Source: Blautia schinkii
GTDB taxonomy: Bacteria; Bacillota; Clostridia; Lachnospirales; Lachnospiraceae
NCBI RefSeq assembly: GCF_013304825.1
Contig: NZ_JAAWUO010000017.1
Location: forward strand, 40,585-104,584
Reading direction: 5' to 3'
Length of the DNA stretch: 64,000 nucleotides
In this document: positions 34,313 through 42,756 of the stretch, one piece after another
How positions within the stretch are numbered: position 1 is the first letter of the stretch
How the letters are laid out: every line of letters starts with the position of its first letter
Translations under genes and position numbers: made by a program
The notes under the pieces: model-generated
Seen by the model: only the letters and a program-made list of their open reading frames with translations
Told to the model about the DNA's origin: nothing
The model's database searches: none

Positions 34313-35896
34313 GGGAAAGAAAAAAGGAAGATCAGAATTGCTGCTATTGCATATATGTTTATGTTTGCGGCAATTTTTTGTATTGTTTCAGCGGGAAATA
34401 TGGTGGAGACTAAAGCAGCGTCCACACAGAAAAAAATCGAATTCCGGGATAAAAGCGGAAGTTATCTCTGCAAGTCCGGTGAGAACTGGTATCTGAGAGA
34501 TTCAAAGAAGAAAAAACTTACAGGATTACAGTATCTTGCAGTCAACCCCACAGATTTTCTGCATGCCGGTATTTACATATTCGATCAGAACGGCAGGCTG
34601 ATACGGAAACGTGCAGTTTATCATTTCAGGAAAACTACGGTACAGGGAGTGACATTTGACGGATATTATGTTTCTGACTCAAACGGACGTTTTTCGCCGG
34701 GAGAGAAGGGCTTTGTAAAGATCGCAGAGCAGAAGCTGGATGGAAAAATTTTCGGAGGCGTTTACTATGCAGGAGAACGGGGAAAACTCAACTGCCGGGC
34801 AGCAGGAATCCGCTATGTAAAAGCCAGAAAGCTTGACGGCCGCACGTTAAAAAGCGGCTACTATTATTTCAGCGGTTATGGAAGAATATGTTTTTACACA
34901 CATTTCCATAAGATGAACATCACTGTAAACGGAAAGAAATACAACGGTAATTATTATTTTGGCGGTGGAAATGGCCGGCTGACGCAAAAAGCCGGGTGGA
35001 TTACTTACAGAAGTCGGAAATATTATGTGGATAAAACCGGAAAAATGGAAGTCAGCTGCTGGAAAGACGGATATTATCTGAAATCCAACGGAACCATAGC
35101 CAAAAACATGAAAACACCCGATGGAAAATATGTAGACTATCAGGGAAAGAAAAGCACAAAATCAGAATATGCGCTCAGTGAATTTAAAGCTCAGCTTAAG
35201 AATTACACATCTGGTTACGGCGGAAACTGGTCAGTCTATGTAAAAGATTTAAAGACAGGAAATGTGATCAATCTTAATGACCAGGCTATGTATCCGGCCA
35301 GTACCATCAAGGCTTTTGTAATGGCCTCAACCTACGATCAGATCAAGAGCGGAAAGCTAAAGAAGACATCTAATATAAACAGTTTGCTGTGGAATATGAT
35401 CACAGTCAGTGATAATGAATGTTATAACGAGTTGGTAAGAAGGCAAGGTGGCGGCAGTTTTGTAAAAGGTGCTGCGACAGTCAATAAGTATCTGAAAAAG
35501 AATGGATACACAAATACAGGATGTCATTGTACTCTTCATCCGTCAAGTTCCTATATCACAAGTGACGGAAAGAGAAACCAGGCGTCTGCCAAAGACTGCG
35601 GAAAACTTCTGGAAAATATCTATCGTGGAACCTGTGTATCAAAACAGTATTCTAAAGAAATGCTGAATCTGCTCAAGAACCAGCAGGTCAGATATAAGAT
35701 CCCGGCCGGCCTTCCAGCAGGTATAGTATGTGCCAACAAGACCGGTGAGACAAGCTCCGTACAGCACGATATTGCCATTATTTATGGAAAAAAGACGACT
35801 TATGTGCTGTGTGTATTTTCAAGCGGAGCATCCGAAGGCCATCTTCAGTATGGAATCCGGAGGATATCTTCCATGGTATACAACTATCTGAACTGA
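34310..35896 (+). CDS. Class A beta-lactamase-fold serine hydrolase with wall-binding-like repeats
   Basis: A 528-residue exported protein with a signal or anchor helix at about 10-32. Residues 40-280 contain short Tyr/Gly/Trp-rich repeats (GGVYYAGERGKL, NGNYYFGGGNGRL, KYYVDKTGKME) like glucan/choline-binding repeats. Residues 285-528 are a penicillin-recognising domain with SxxK (Ser331-Lys334, PASTIKAF), SDN (367-369) and KTG (477-479). The Glu-x-x-Leu-Asn motif that deacylates beta-lactams is not evident, so a cell-wall amidase/peptidase or D,D-peptidase role is more likely than antibiotic resistance. Its start region is unusual (see 34269-34312). Confidence 0.8.
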   Translation: MGKEKRKIRIAAIAYMFMFAAIFCIVSAGNMVETKAASTQKKIEFRDKSGSYLCKSGENWYLRDSKKKKLTGLQYLAVNPTDFLHAGIYIFDQNGRLIRKRAVYHFRKTTVQGVTFDGYYVSDSNGRFSPGEKGFVKIAEQKLDGKIFGGVYYAGERGKLNCRAAGIRYVKARKLDGRTLKSGYYYFSGYGRICFYTHFHKMNITVNGKKYNGNYYFGGGNGRLTQKAGWITYRSRKYYVDKTGKMEVSCWKDGYYLKSNGTIAKNMKTPDGKYVDYQGKKSTKSEYALSEFKAQLKNYTSGYGGNWSVYVKDLKTGNVINLNDQAMYPASTIKAFVMASTYDQIKSGKLKKTSNINSLLWNMITVSDNECYNELVRRQGGGSFVKGAATVNKYLKKNGYTNTGCHCTLHPSSSYITSDGKRNQASAKDCGKLLENIYRGTCVSKQYSKEMLNLLKNQQVRYKIPAGLPAGIVCANKTGETSSVQHDIAIIYGKKTTYVLCVFSSGASEGHLQYGIRRISSMVYNYLN

Positions 35897-35900
35897 TATT

Positions 35901-36021
35901 TAACCGAATCAAGTAAGTCCCCTGCTTCAATTGCGAGGAGCAATAAGCAGTGGGTGGGACTAACTTGTATCAGGAGGGGTACAAGCCCCTCCTGATAAAC
36001 TGCGGAGCAGTTATTCGGTTA
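35901..36021. repeat. 121-bp element able to form a perfect four-way junction
   Basis: Four helices with no unpaired bases at the junction. P1: TAACCGAAT (35901-35909) with ATTCGGTTA (36013-36021), 9 bp. P2: 35910-35967, arms CAAGTAAGTCCC/GGGACTAACTTG (one mismatch), then CTGCTT/AAGCAG and ATTGC/GCAAT with a GAGGA loop. P3: TATCAGGAGGGG/CCCCTCCTGATA (35968-35997), 12 bp perfect, 6-base loop. P4: AACTGC/GCAGTT (35998-36012), GGA loop. It lies between two convergent genes. Further small stems (CGGAT/ATCCG, 36039-36055) follow. It may be a dispersed repeat or a structured RNA; which strand is functional is unknown. Confidence 0.7.
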
Positions 36022-36072
36022 TGAGCAAGTAGCGAAAGCGGATTGCGAATATCCGATTGACACAAAGACTTA

Positions 36073-36120
36073 CATACAGGAGAAGCTGCACATTCAGAAA
36101 TGTGCAGCTTCTCCTGTATG
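36073..36120. terminator. Perfect 22-bp hairpin overlapping the end of the HTH gene
   Basis: Arms 36073-36094 and 36099-36120 are perfect complements around the 4-base loop CAGA, extendable by one A-T pair. One arm encodes the last eight codons of the minus-strand regulator gene. No long T-run follows on either strand (a short TCTTT on minus), so it is an atypical terminator or an mRNA 3'-end stabiliser. Confidence 0.6.
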
Positions 36121-37011
36121 TGAGGTATCATATCCTGTCTGTAGAGATAGAGCCTGTCGGAAAGATTCGGAGGATAAGGCGTTGACTACAGCCTGGAAAC
36201 CAGGACTGCTGAAGCTGGAAGATGCCATCACAAGATACATGGTTTCTGTTCCAAGAGGAAGAAATTCCAAATCTGTAAAGGTTCTGGCAGTATAAGCTTC
36301 GCCCAGAGCGATATCTGCCTGTCCGCCTGCAACAGCGGCAGCAGTGGAGCTGTCAGAAACCAGCTCATTGCGGTATCCGGATATGTTTTCCGGAGAAATC
36401 CCAAGCTTATTTAGCTGGCGGTCCAGATAAACTCTGCGGCTGCTGCCCTTTTCACGGTTGGCAAAAATAATATCTGCGCGCTGCAGATCAGGAAATCCCT
36501 GAATATTCCGGGGGTTTCCTTTTTTTATATAAAAACCGATCTCGTAGCTGTAGAAATGAAGAACAGTAAGCGGAATTCCGGGAACAAGGCTCTGGATATC
36601 TTCAAAAGAAGCCGCTGCACAGGCAATGTGGACCTTTTCAAAATAGAGGGAGTAAAGTCCGTTGTAGGTGTTCAGATGAGACTGAAGTACCGGAAGGCTT
36701 CCGGGCTGTGCAGGCAGCTGGTTTAAAAGCAGATCCAGCGCAGGAGAAGACTGCCCGCTGATGATCAGTCCGCTGGAATGGAGCAGGTAATCTCTTTTCA
36801 GAAGAGAACTTTCCGGCTGATAGTCATGGATCTGTGAAATACTGGACTGCACTGTACTGTCCAGATACGCTTTCAGTTGTTCTTCACTGACACGCAGCTG
36901 TTTGCCGATTTTTGAAGAGGAAAGTTCTCCACGTTTGATCAGCTCGTAGACAGTAGTTTTTTTGATCTTTAATTTATCTGCGACTTCCTGTGCTGTATAA
37001 AATTTATTCAT
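36094..37011 (-). CDS. Helix-turn-helix regulator with PBP-like ligand domain, next to molybdate genes
   Basis: A 305-residue cytoplasmic protein. Residues 1-50 form an excisionase/MerR-like HTH (TAQEVADKLKIKKTTVYELIKRGEL). Residues about 85-300 are a periplasmic-binding-protein-like domain (PBP_like family) without a signal peptide, related in fold to ModA. It overlaps the upstream Mop gene by 8 bases and both are divergent from modABC. It probably senses molybdate/tungstate or molybdopterin status and controls mod transcription, in place of a one-chain ModE. Its last codons lie inside a long hairpin. Confidence 0.82.
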   Translation of the reverse strand: MNKFYTAQEVADKLKIKKTTVYELIKRGELSSSKIGKQLRVSEEQLKAYLDSTVQSSISQIHDYQPESSLLKRDYLLHSSGLIISGQSSPALDLLLNQLPAQPGSLPVLQSHLNTYNGLYSLYFEKVHIACAAASFEDIQSLVPGIPLTVLHFYSYEIGFYIKKGNPRNIQGFPDLQRADIIFANREKGSSRRVYLDRQLNKLGISPENISGYRNELVSDSSTAAAVAGGQADIALGEAYTARTFTDLEFLPLGTETMYLVMASSSFSSPGFQAVVNALSSESFRQALSLQTGYDTSHTGEAAHF

Positions 37012-37216
37012 CGATTCCCACCATAACGCTTGTGGCCTTGATCACAGCATAGGCATCAGAGCCAACTTTCAGTCCCAGTTCCTCCACAGCTGCGCAGGAG
37101 ATGGTTGCAGTGATGATGTTTCCACCTCCGATATCAATAGAGACGATGGAGTTTACAGCTCCCTTGTTGATGTTGATAACTTTTCCTTTTAACTGATTAC
37201 GTGCACTGAGTTTCAT
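37004..37216 (-). CDS. Molybdenum-pterin-binding (Mop) domain protein
   Basis: A 70-residue single Mop/TOBE domain (molbindin). SARNQLKGKV at the start, then VNSIVSIDIGGGNIITATIS and VMVGIDE at the end match the molybdate-binding fold that assembles as a hexamer and stores or buffers oxyanion. It is the first gene of a two-gene minus operon with the HTH/PBP-like regulator, sharing 8 bases. The pair has the DNA-binding, Mop and extra ligand parts of a ModE-type switch divided between two chains. AAGGAGA precedes the ATG. Confidence 0.9.
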   Translation of the reverse strand: MKLSARNQLKGKVININKGAVNSIVSIDIGGGNIITATISCAAVEELGLKVGSDAYAVIKATSVMVGIDE

Positions 37217-37269
37217 AAATATCTTCTCCTTGTTCTTTATTTTGATCGTTGAGGGTAAAGCTTTTTTTC

Positions 37270-37338
37270 ATGATAGCATGGGCGGTGGAAAACAGCAATG
37301 CCTTATGGCTTGACAAGAAATTTTTATTTCGGTAAAAT
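37270..37338. promoter_or_regulatory. Back-to-back promoters of mop and modABC with a palindrome between
   Basis: On plus, TTGACA (37310-37315), 17 bp, TAAAAT (37333-37338) drives modA. On minus, TTGCTG (37293-37298), 17 bp, TATCAT (37270-37275, extended by TGC) drives mop. The two -35 boxes are 11 bases apart, and GCCTTATGGC (37300-37309) sits exactly between them, a good place for an operator controlling both. CATTC/GAATG (37349-37364) downstream is a second candidate. Confidence 0.6.
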
Positions 37339-37400
37339 TAGACGAAATCATTCAAAACAGAATGAAACCGAACGAAACAAAACAAAAGAGGAAGAAAAAG

Positions 37401-38336
37401 ATGAAGAAAAAAATCTTAGCAGCCATTACAGCAGGAGTTTTAACCACTGGTCTTATGACCGGAACTGTGTTCGCAGCAGACACAGAAGTGCAGGGTGACA
37501 AGGAACTGAAAGGTGACAAGGAACTGAAAGGTGAGGTTTACGCATTTATCGCAGCCAGCCTCAGCAACTCCATGGAAGAGATCCAGAAGGATTTCAATGA
37601 ACTTTACCCGAACGTAACCATTTACTACAGCGCAGACAGCTCAGGTACACTGCAGACTCAGATCGAGGAAGGAGCACGTTGTGATCTTTTCTTCTCAGCA
37701 GCAGACAAGCAGATGGATGCTCTTACCGAAGAGAAGCTGACAAAAGAGGATACCGTCGCAGACCTTCTTGAGAATAAAGTTGTTCTGATTAAACCGACAG
37801 ACGGTGAGACTAAGGTAACAGGTTTTGAGAATGTGACAGATGCAGAGAATATGGCACTTGCAGGAGAGGATGTTCCGGTTGGACAGTACTCCCGTGAGAT
37901 TTTTACAAACCTTGGGATCATGGACAAGGTCAATGAGATGGAGATCAACGAGTGCAAGAATGTAACAGATGTTCTGGCAGCAGTCAGTGAGGGAAGTAAT
38001 GAAATAGGTGTTGTATATGCCACAGATGCGGCATCAGTTGCTGATAAGGTAGAGATTCTTGCAGAGGCACCGGCAGACAGCCTTCAGACACCGGTACTTT
38101 ATCCGGTAGGACTGATCGAGGATAAAGAGGCTTCTGAGGATGACACCAAGGCAGCAGAGGCATTCCTTGACTATGTAGAGTCTGATGCAGCGATCAAGGT
38201 ATTTGAAGACTATGGATTTACTGCGTATGAGGCTGATGACACAGATAAAGATGCTGACGAGTCTGCTTCTCAGGATACAGACAGCACAGAAGCAGATAAG
38301 GACAGTGCAGATTCTGCAGACAGCACATCTAAATAA
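37401..38336 (+). CDS. modA: Molybdate ABC transporter substrate-binding protein
   Basis: A 311-residue exported binding protein with a signal peptide (about 1-24, ending VFAAD) and no lipobox Cys at the cleavage site. ModA hallmarks are AASLSNSMEEI, YYSADSSGTLQTQIEEGARCDLFFSAA and GQYSREIF. Unusual for the family are a tandem 18-bp duplication giving KELKGDKELKG directly after the signal peptide and an Asp/Ser/Thr-rich C-terminal tail. An upstream in-frame ATG (37362) is rejected because AGAGGAAGAAA precedes ATG 37401. First gene of modABC. Confidence 0.93.
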   Translation: MKKKILAAITAGVLTTGLMTGTVFAADTEVQGDKELKGDKELKGEVYAFIAASLSNSMEEIQKDFNELYPNVTIYYSADSSGTLQTQIEEGARCDLFFSAADKQMDALTEEKLTKEDTVADLLENKVVLIKPTDGETKVTGFENVTDAENMALAGEDVPVGQYSREIFTNLGIMDKVNEMEINECKNVTDVLAAVSEGSNEIGVVYATDAASVADKVEILAEAPADSLQTPVLYPVGLIEDKEASEDDTKAAEAFLDYVESDAAIKVFEDYGFTAYEADDTDKDADESASQDTDSTEADKDSADSADSTSK

Positions 38337-38362
38337 TGATCCGCGCAGGACTGGGATAAAAT

Positions 38363-39058
38363 ATGGCAGAGTTTTTAAAAGAAATAAACTGGAGTCCACT
38401 CTGGATCTCCTTAAAAACAGGGCTGGTTGCCACAGTGATCGCTTTTTTTCTGGGAGTATTCTGCGCCAGAAAGATCATGAAGCTCCGTCCGGGTGCGAAA
38501 GCAGTACTGGATGGGATCCTAACACTTCCTCTTGTACTGCCGCCGACTGTAGCAGGCTTCTTCCTGCTTCTGATCTTCAGTCTCAAGAGACCTCTTGGAA
38601 GCTTTCTCCTTGAGAATTTTGATATCAAGATCGTGCAGACCTGGAAAGGTTGTGTGGTAGCGGCAGCTGTGATCGCATTTCCGTTAATGTACAGAAATGC
38701 AAGAGCAGCTTTTGAGCAGGTGGACATAAATCTGATCTATGCAGGACAGACTCTTGGAATGAGTGATAATAAGATTTTCTGGCGGGTGGTAATGCCTGCA
38801 GCAGGACCTGGAATCGCATCAGGAACGGTGCTGGCCTTTGCACGTGCTATTGGTGAGTACGGAGCAACCTCCATGCTTGCGGGAAACATTCTGGGAAAAA
38901 CGAGAACAGTTTCCGTTGCAATTGCGACAGAAACAGCAGCTGGGAACTATGGAACAGCAGGCTTTTGGGTAGTTGTGATCGTGCTGATATCTTTTGCGAT
39001 CGTGGCATTGATCAATATCGTATCCGGAAGAGGAATGAAGACAAGAAGGTGGATCTGA
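38363..39058 (+). CDS. modB: Molybdate ABC transporter permease
   Basis: A 231-residue permease with five to six helices, the usual ModB length. The cytoplasmic EAA-like loop (GQTLGMSDNKIFWRVVMPAAGPGIASG region, about 133-158) docks with ModC. The segment ARAIGEYGATSMLAGN is typical of ModB/CysT permeases. It follows modA by 26 bases and its TGA overlaps the modC ATG (TGATG). Confidence 0.95.
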   Translation: MAEFLKEINWSPLWISLKTGLVATVIAFFLGVFCARKIMKLRPGAKAVLDGILTLPLVLPPTVAGFFLLLIFSLKRPLGSFLLENFDIKIVQTWKGCVVAAAVIAFPLMYRNARAAFEQVDINLIYAGQTLGMSDNKIFWRVVMPAAGPGIASGTVLAFARAIGEYGATSMLAGNILGKTRTVSVAIATETAAGNYGTAGFWVVVIVLISFAIVALINIVSGRGMKTRRWI

Positions 39059-40107
39059 TGGCAGTCAGCATAAATATCGAAAAAAATTTCCGGGATTTTT
39101 CCCTGAAAGTAAAATTTGAGGGCAGCTCGGCAGCCATCGGGCTACTTGGCGCATCCGGCAGTGGCAAAAGCATGACTCTTCGCTGTATTGCGGGAATTGA
39201 GACACCGGATAAGGGAAAGATCGTCATTAACGGAAAAACGGTCTTTGATTCTGAGGCAGGTATTGATTTGAAGCCGCAGAAGAGGCGAATCGGCTATCTC
39301 TTTCAGAATTATGCACTTTTTCCCACAATGACTGTGGAACAGAATATCCGCTGCGGTTATCGCGGTGGAAAAGCTTCCATCCGGGAGGAAGTGGCAGACC
39401 TGATCCGGCGGTATCACCTGGAAGGCCTTGAAAAGCGGTATCCTTCCCAGCTTTCCGGTGGACAGCAGCAGAGAGTGGCACTGGCCAGAATGATGATCGG
39501 TGAACCGGAAGCTATTCTCCTGGATGAGCCTTTTTCCGCGCTGGACGGATATCTGAAAGATGTGCTCCAGAGAGAAATGCAGGATTTTCTCCAGGATTAC
39601 AAGGGCGATATGATCCTTGTAACCCACAGCAGAGATGAGGCGTACAAATTCTGCAAAGAACTTTCCATTGTGGACAAGGGCCGTATTCTTGTGACAGGCG
39701 AGACAAAGAGCATTTTTGAACAGCCGGGACTGATGGAGGCGGCCAGACTGACAGGCTGCAAGAATTATTCCTCCATAAAGAAGCTTGGAGAGTATGAGAT
39801 TTTTGCAGAGGACTGGAAACTGAAGCTTCATACAGCAGAGAAGGTGGGAGAGGACATTACCCATGTGGGAATCCGTGGTCACTGGCTCCGTCCGGCATCA
39901 GAACCTGGTGAGAACTGCATGCCGGTACAGGTGAGCGAGTACATGGAGACAACATTTGAGCATCAGTACATGATAGCCAATAAAGAAGAGAAAGCTTCCG
40001 AAGGCTTGTGGTGGATGCGTCCTAAGAACAGCTTTACCGAAGATCCGGATCAGGATCTTCCGGAATATCTGTATCTTCCGCCGGAGCATCTGATGCTGCT
40101 GAAGTAA
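39058..40107 (+). CDS. modC: Molybdate ABC transporter ATPase
   Basis: A 349-residue ATPase. Walker A is GASGSGKS (about 36-43), signature LSGGQQQR, Walker [13 protein letters not shown], and switch His in LVTHSRDEA. The C-terminal 115 residues are a divergent TOBE-type extension with no clear Mop motif. The true start is the ATG overlapping the modB stop, 31 codons inside the longer open frame. It energises ModAB uptake of molybdate or tungstate for molybdopterin enzymes, none of which are in this window. Confidence 0.93.
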   Translation: MAVSINIEKNFRDFSLKVKFEGSSAAIGLLGASGSGKSMTLRCIAGIETPDKGKIVINGKTVFDSEAGIDLKPQKRRIGYLFQNYALFPTMTVEQNIRCGYRGGKASIREEVADLIRRYHLEGLEKRYPSQLSGGQQQRVALARMMIGEPEAILLDEPFSALDGYLKDVLQREMQDFLQDYKGDMILVTHSRDEAYKFCKELSIVDKGRILVTGETKSIFEQPGLMEAARLTGCKNYSSIKKLGEYEIFAEDWKLKLHTAEKVGEDITHVGIRGHWLRPASEPGENCMPVQVSEYMETTFEHQYMIANKEEKASEGLWWMRPKNSFTEDPDQDLPEYLYLPPEHLMLLK

Positions 40108-40117
40108 GGAACAGTCA

Positions 40118-41203
40118 TTATTTGCCGTGATTTCTGGAATATGTAATATAATCCGACACCATCATAGCCAGCTTAAAGGCCAGGGCATCCTCAAAAGTAC
40201 GGACATCCAGTCCAAAACGTTTCTGAAGCTTTTCAAAACGGTACACCAGTGTATTTCTGTGTACATATAGCTGTCTGGAAGTCTCAGAGAGGTTCAGGTT
40301 ATTCTCAAAGAAGGTTCGGATAATATTCAAAGTTTCGTCATCAATGGACTCCAGGGATTCATCTCCGAAAATCTCGTTTACAAACATCTCGCAGACCTGT
40401 GTGGGTAGCTGATAGATCAGGCGGCCGATACCAAGCTGATTGTATCCGAAGACGTTTTTTTCTGCATAAAAGATCTTTCCTACTTCCAGGGCTGTACGAG
40501 CTTCCTTGTAAGCATCAGAAAGTTCCATGATATCATCTGCAACATTGCTGTAGGAAACCCAGGCGGAGGTCATAGCCTCTGTGTTCAGCATATCCACCAG
40601 CATGCAGGCAATGCCGTCCAGTTCCTCGTAGCTCTCAGTGTTCTGCAGCTCGCGGACAACGATAATGCCGGAGTCATCCAGGGCTGTGATAAAATCCCGG
40701 GTGCGGGCGGAAAAAATGTTTCGGATAGTGGCCAGTGCACTTTCATCCTTATGCTGCTTGGTCTCAACCAGGAATACTGCACGCCGGACAGAAGGGGAAA
40801 TATGCAGCTTGGCAGCTTTATTGAAAGCCTCCACTTGGGAATACCGGTCAAGAAGAAGATTCTGCATAAAAGAATTCTTGTCTGTTTTTTCAGCGTAGGC
40901 AGAGAGAAGGCTCTCAATCTGGCAGACTGCAAGCTCTCCAATAGTAGAAGCAGAATCGCCGGAACCCCATACGATCAGCAGCATATCGCCGGAGCCATTA
41001 TCAAGTTTATAGAGACTGCAGGAGCGGTTGGAGACGCAGAGGGCTGCGTCTTCCCGGAACTGAGTCAGTTTTTCTACAGAAGGAAGTTTCTTATCACAGG
41101 TGGTAATGTAAATCTGGTTGTTCTCATCCAGGATACAGAAATCCAGGCCACTGATCCGGTTCCAGTCTTCCAGAGATTTTTGAAGCGTTTGCTGTATTTT
41201 CAT
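40118..41203 (-). CDS. CdaR/PucR-type transcriptional regulator
   Basis: A 361-residue cytoplasmic regulator. The N-terminal part (1-130) resembles the putative sugar-diacid recognition domain (SGLDFCILDENNQIY), the middle is a GGDEF-like PucR linker, and the C-terminal 70 residues are the PucR HTH (NLSETSRQLYVHRNTLVYRFEKLQKRFG). The open frame extends 20 codons further upstream, but GAAAGGATC precedes ATG 41203. It lies downstream of msmK on the same strand with a terminator between. It probably senses a sugar or sugar acid; target genes are not obvious. Confidence 0.82.
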   Translation of the reverse strand: MKIQQTLQKSLEDWNRISGLDFCILDENNQIYITTCDKKLPSVEKLTQFREDAALCVSNRSCSLYKLDNGSGDMLLIVWGSGDSASTIGELAVCQIESLLSAYAEKTDKNSFMQNLLLDRYSQVEAFNKAAKLHISPSVRRAVFLVETKQHKDESALATIRNIFSARTRDFITALDDSGIIVVRELQNTESYEELDGIACMLVDMLNTEAMTSAWVSYSNVADDIMELSDAYKEARTALEVGKIFYAEKNVFGYNQLGIGRLIYQLPTQVCEMFVNEIFGDESLESIDDETLNIIRTFFENNLNLSETSRQLYVHRNTLVYRFEKLQKRFGLDVRTFEDALAFKLAMMVSDYITYSRNHGK

Positions 41204-41236
41204 AAAATCAGGATCCTTTCTCAAGTAAAACTTTTT

Positions 41237-41276
41237 AGCAAAAAAGAAACCCCGGGAAATCATATCCCCCGGGGTT
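41237..41276 (-). terminator. Terminator of msmK
   Basis: AACCCCGGG and CCCGGGGTT form a perfect 9-bp stem (41248-41276), followed on minus by TTCTTTTTT. It separates msmK from the CdaR-type gene. Confidence 0.85.
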
Positions 41277-41304
41277 AAATTCAGTTTTTCTAATTCTGTG
41301 AGAA

Positions 41305-42420
41305 TTAGTTTGTGATTGTGAGCTCTGTCTCTTTGTCGAAGAAGTGAGCTTTCTCCATATCGAATGCGAATCTGATCGGATCGCCGGTCTTAGCTGTTGT
41401 ACGAGGATCAACTCGTGCTGTGATCTGAGTTCCGTCAACATCAAAGTACAGGAATACTTCGGCACCAAGAAGCTCGTAAACTTTAACTACGGAGTTCATT
41501 GGTTTGCTTGGAGATGTCTCAAGGAACATCTGAGAATCATGGATATCCTCAGGACGGATACCAAGAACAACTTTCTTTCCGATGTAGCCTTTGTCTTTAA
41601 GAACTTTAGCCTTGGCAGCAGGAACGATAACTTCATGCTCGTTACCGATTGTAGCAACTGTGTTGCCGCCTTTTTCGGAGATAACGCAGTCAAGGAAGTT
41701 CATCTGCGGAGATCCCATGAATCCTGCAACGAAAAGGTTGCCCGGTTTCTGATACAGGTTCTGTGGTGTATCAACCTGCTGAACGATACCGTCTTTCATA
41801 ACAACGATTCTGGTACCAAGTGTCATAGCCTCTGTCTGGTCATGTGTTACATAGATGATTGTAGCACCCAGTCTCTGATGGATCTTGGAGATCTCGATAC
41901 GCATCTGTACACGAAGTTTAGCATCCAGGTTGGAAAGAGGCTCATCCATAAGGAATACCTTAGGATTACGTACGATAGCACGTCCCATAGCAACTCGCTG
42001 TCTCTGACCACCGGAAAGAGCCTTCGGTTTACGATCAAGAAGCTTGTCAAGGTCAAGGATTCTTGCTGCTTCACGAACAGCTTTATCGATCTGATCCTTC
42101 GGAACTTTACGAAGCTTAAGTCCGAATGCCATGTTATCATATACTGTCATATGAGGATACAGAGCGTAGTTCTGGAATACCATTGCGATATCACGGTCTT
42201 TAGGCTCTACATCATTCATAACCTTGTCACCGATCTTCAGTGTACCACCGCTGATCTCCTCAAGACCTGCGATCATACGAAGTGTTGTAGATTTACCACA
42301 TCCGGACGGTCCTACGAAAATGATGAATTCTTTATCTTCGATCTCCAGGTTGAAATCTTTAACAGCCTGGAAGCCGTTCGGATAAGTTTTATTAATGTGA
42401 GATAATGATAAACTTGCCAT
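41305..42420 (-). CDS. msmK: Multi-sugar ABC transporter ATPase (MsmK/UgpC type)
   Basis: A 371-residue ATPase for carbohydrate uptake systems. Walker A is GPSGCGKST (about 37-45), signature ALSGGQRQR, Walker [13 protein letters not shown], switch His YVTHDQ. The C-terminal TOBE/OB domains ([23 protein letters not shown]) regulate assembly and match MalK/MsmK. It stands alone, as MsmK does in many Firmicutes, where one ATPase powers several sugar importers; the sugar ABC operon at 55480-58516 lacks its own ATPase and is a likely client. GGAGGG precedes the ATG. Confidence 0.95.
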   Translation of the reverse strand: MASLSLSHINKTYPNGFQAVKDFNLEIEDKEFIIFVGPSGCGKSTTLRMIAGLEEISGGTLKIGDKVMNDVEPKDRDIAMVFQNYALYPHMTVYDNMAFGLKLRKVPKDQIDKAVREAARILDLDKLLDRKPKALSGGQRQRVAMGRAIVRNPKVFLMDEPLSNLDAKLRVQMRIEISKIHQRLGATIIYVTHDQTEAMTLGTRIVVMKDGIVQQVDTPQNLYQKPGNLFVAGFMGSPQMNFLDCVISEKGGNTVATIGNEHEVIVPAAKAKVLKDKGYIGKKVVLGIRPEDIHDSQMFLETSPSKPMNSVVKVYELLGAEVFLYFDVDGTQITARVDPRTTAKTGDPIRFAFDMEKAHFFDKETELTITN

Positions 42421-42756
42421 TGTTGTTTCCCTCCAAAATTAATATATTGTTTTTACGTAATTTCCTTTGCTGGTTAACAGTATATCGAAAATGGAGAAAA
42501 AGAGCTAGAGCTGAATCGTACAAAGTTTCCGGCAGTTTCTTGTCATTCTGACGAAAAAACGAGAGGGGATTTTTCGTCATTTTGTCAAAACGACGGTTTC
42601 GTATGGACATGTTCACCAAATAGTATACCGTATTACGGCGAAATCCTCAATATTTGAAAAAAAATCCAAAAGAGTTATTTACAGCTAACTGAAGTTGAGG
42701 TATACTAACTTAATAGGGAAAAGAAAAGTTCTCTCAATAATAAAGGAGGGTTCAGA
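42421..42756. promoter_or_regulatory. Divergent promoter region between msmK and the Fur-like gene
   Basis: A 336-base AT-rich region. On minus, TTGAGG (42645-42650), 17 bp, TATACT (42622-42627) drives msmK with a leader near 200 bases. On plus, TTTACA (42678-42683), 17 bp, TATACT (42701-42706) drives the Fur-like gene. Inside the msmK leader is a perfect 10-bp inverted repeat TGACGAAAAA/TTTTTCGTCA (42549-42579) followed by the palindrome TTTTGTCAAAA. No coding sequence is seen. Confidence 0.6.

Noticed and set aside
34310..35896. Calling the serine hydrolase a beta-lactamase resistance gene
   Set aside because: The deacylating Glu motif is not evident and the repeat-rich N-terminus fits a wall enzyme better.
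41344..42405. 353-codon plus-strand frame opposite msmK
   Set aside because: Fully covered by the strongly conserved msmK on minus; no start signal.
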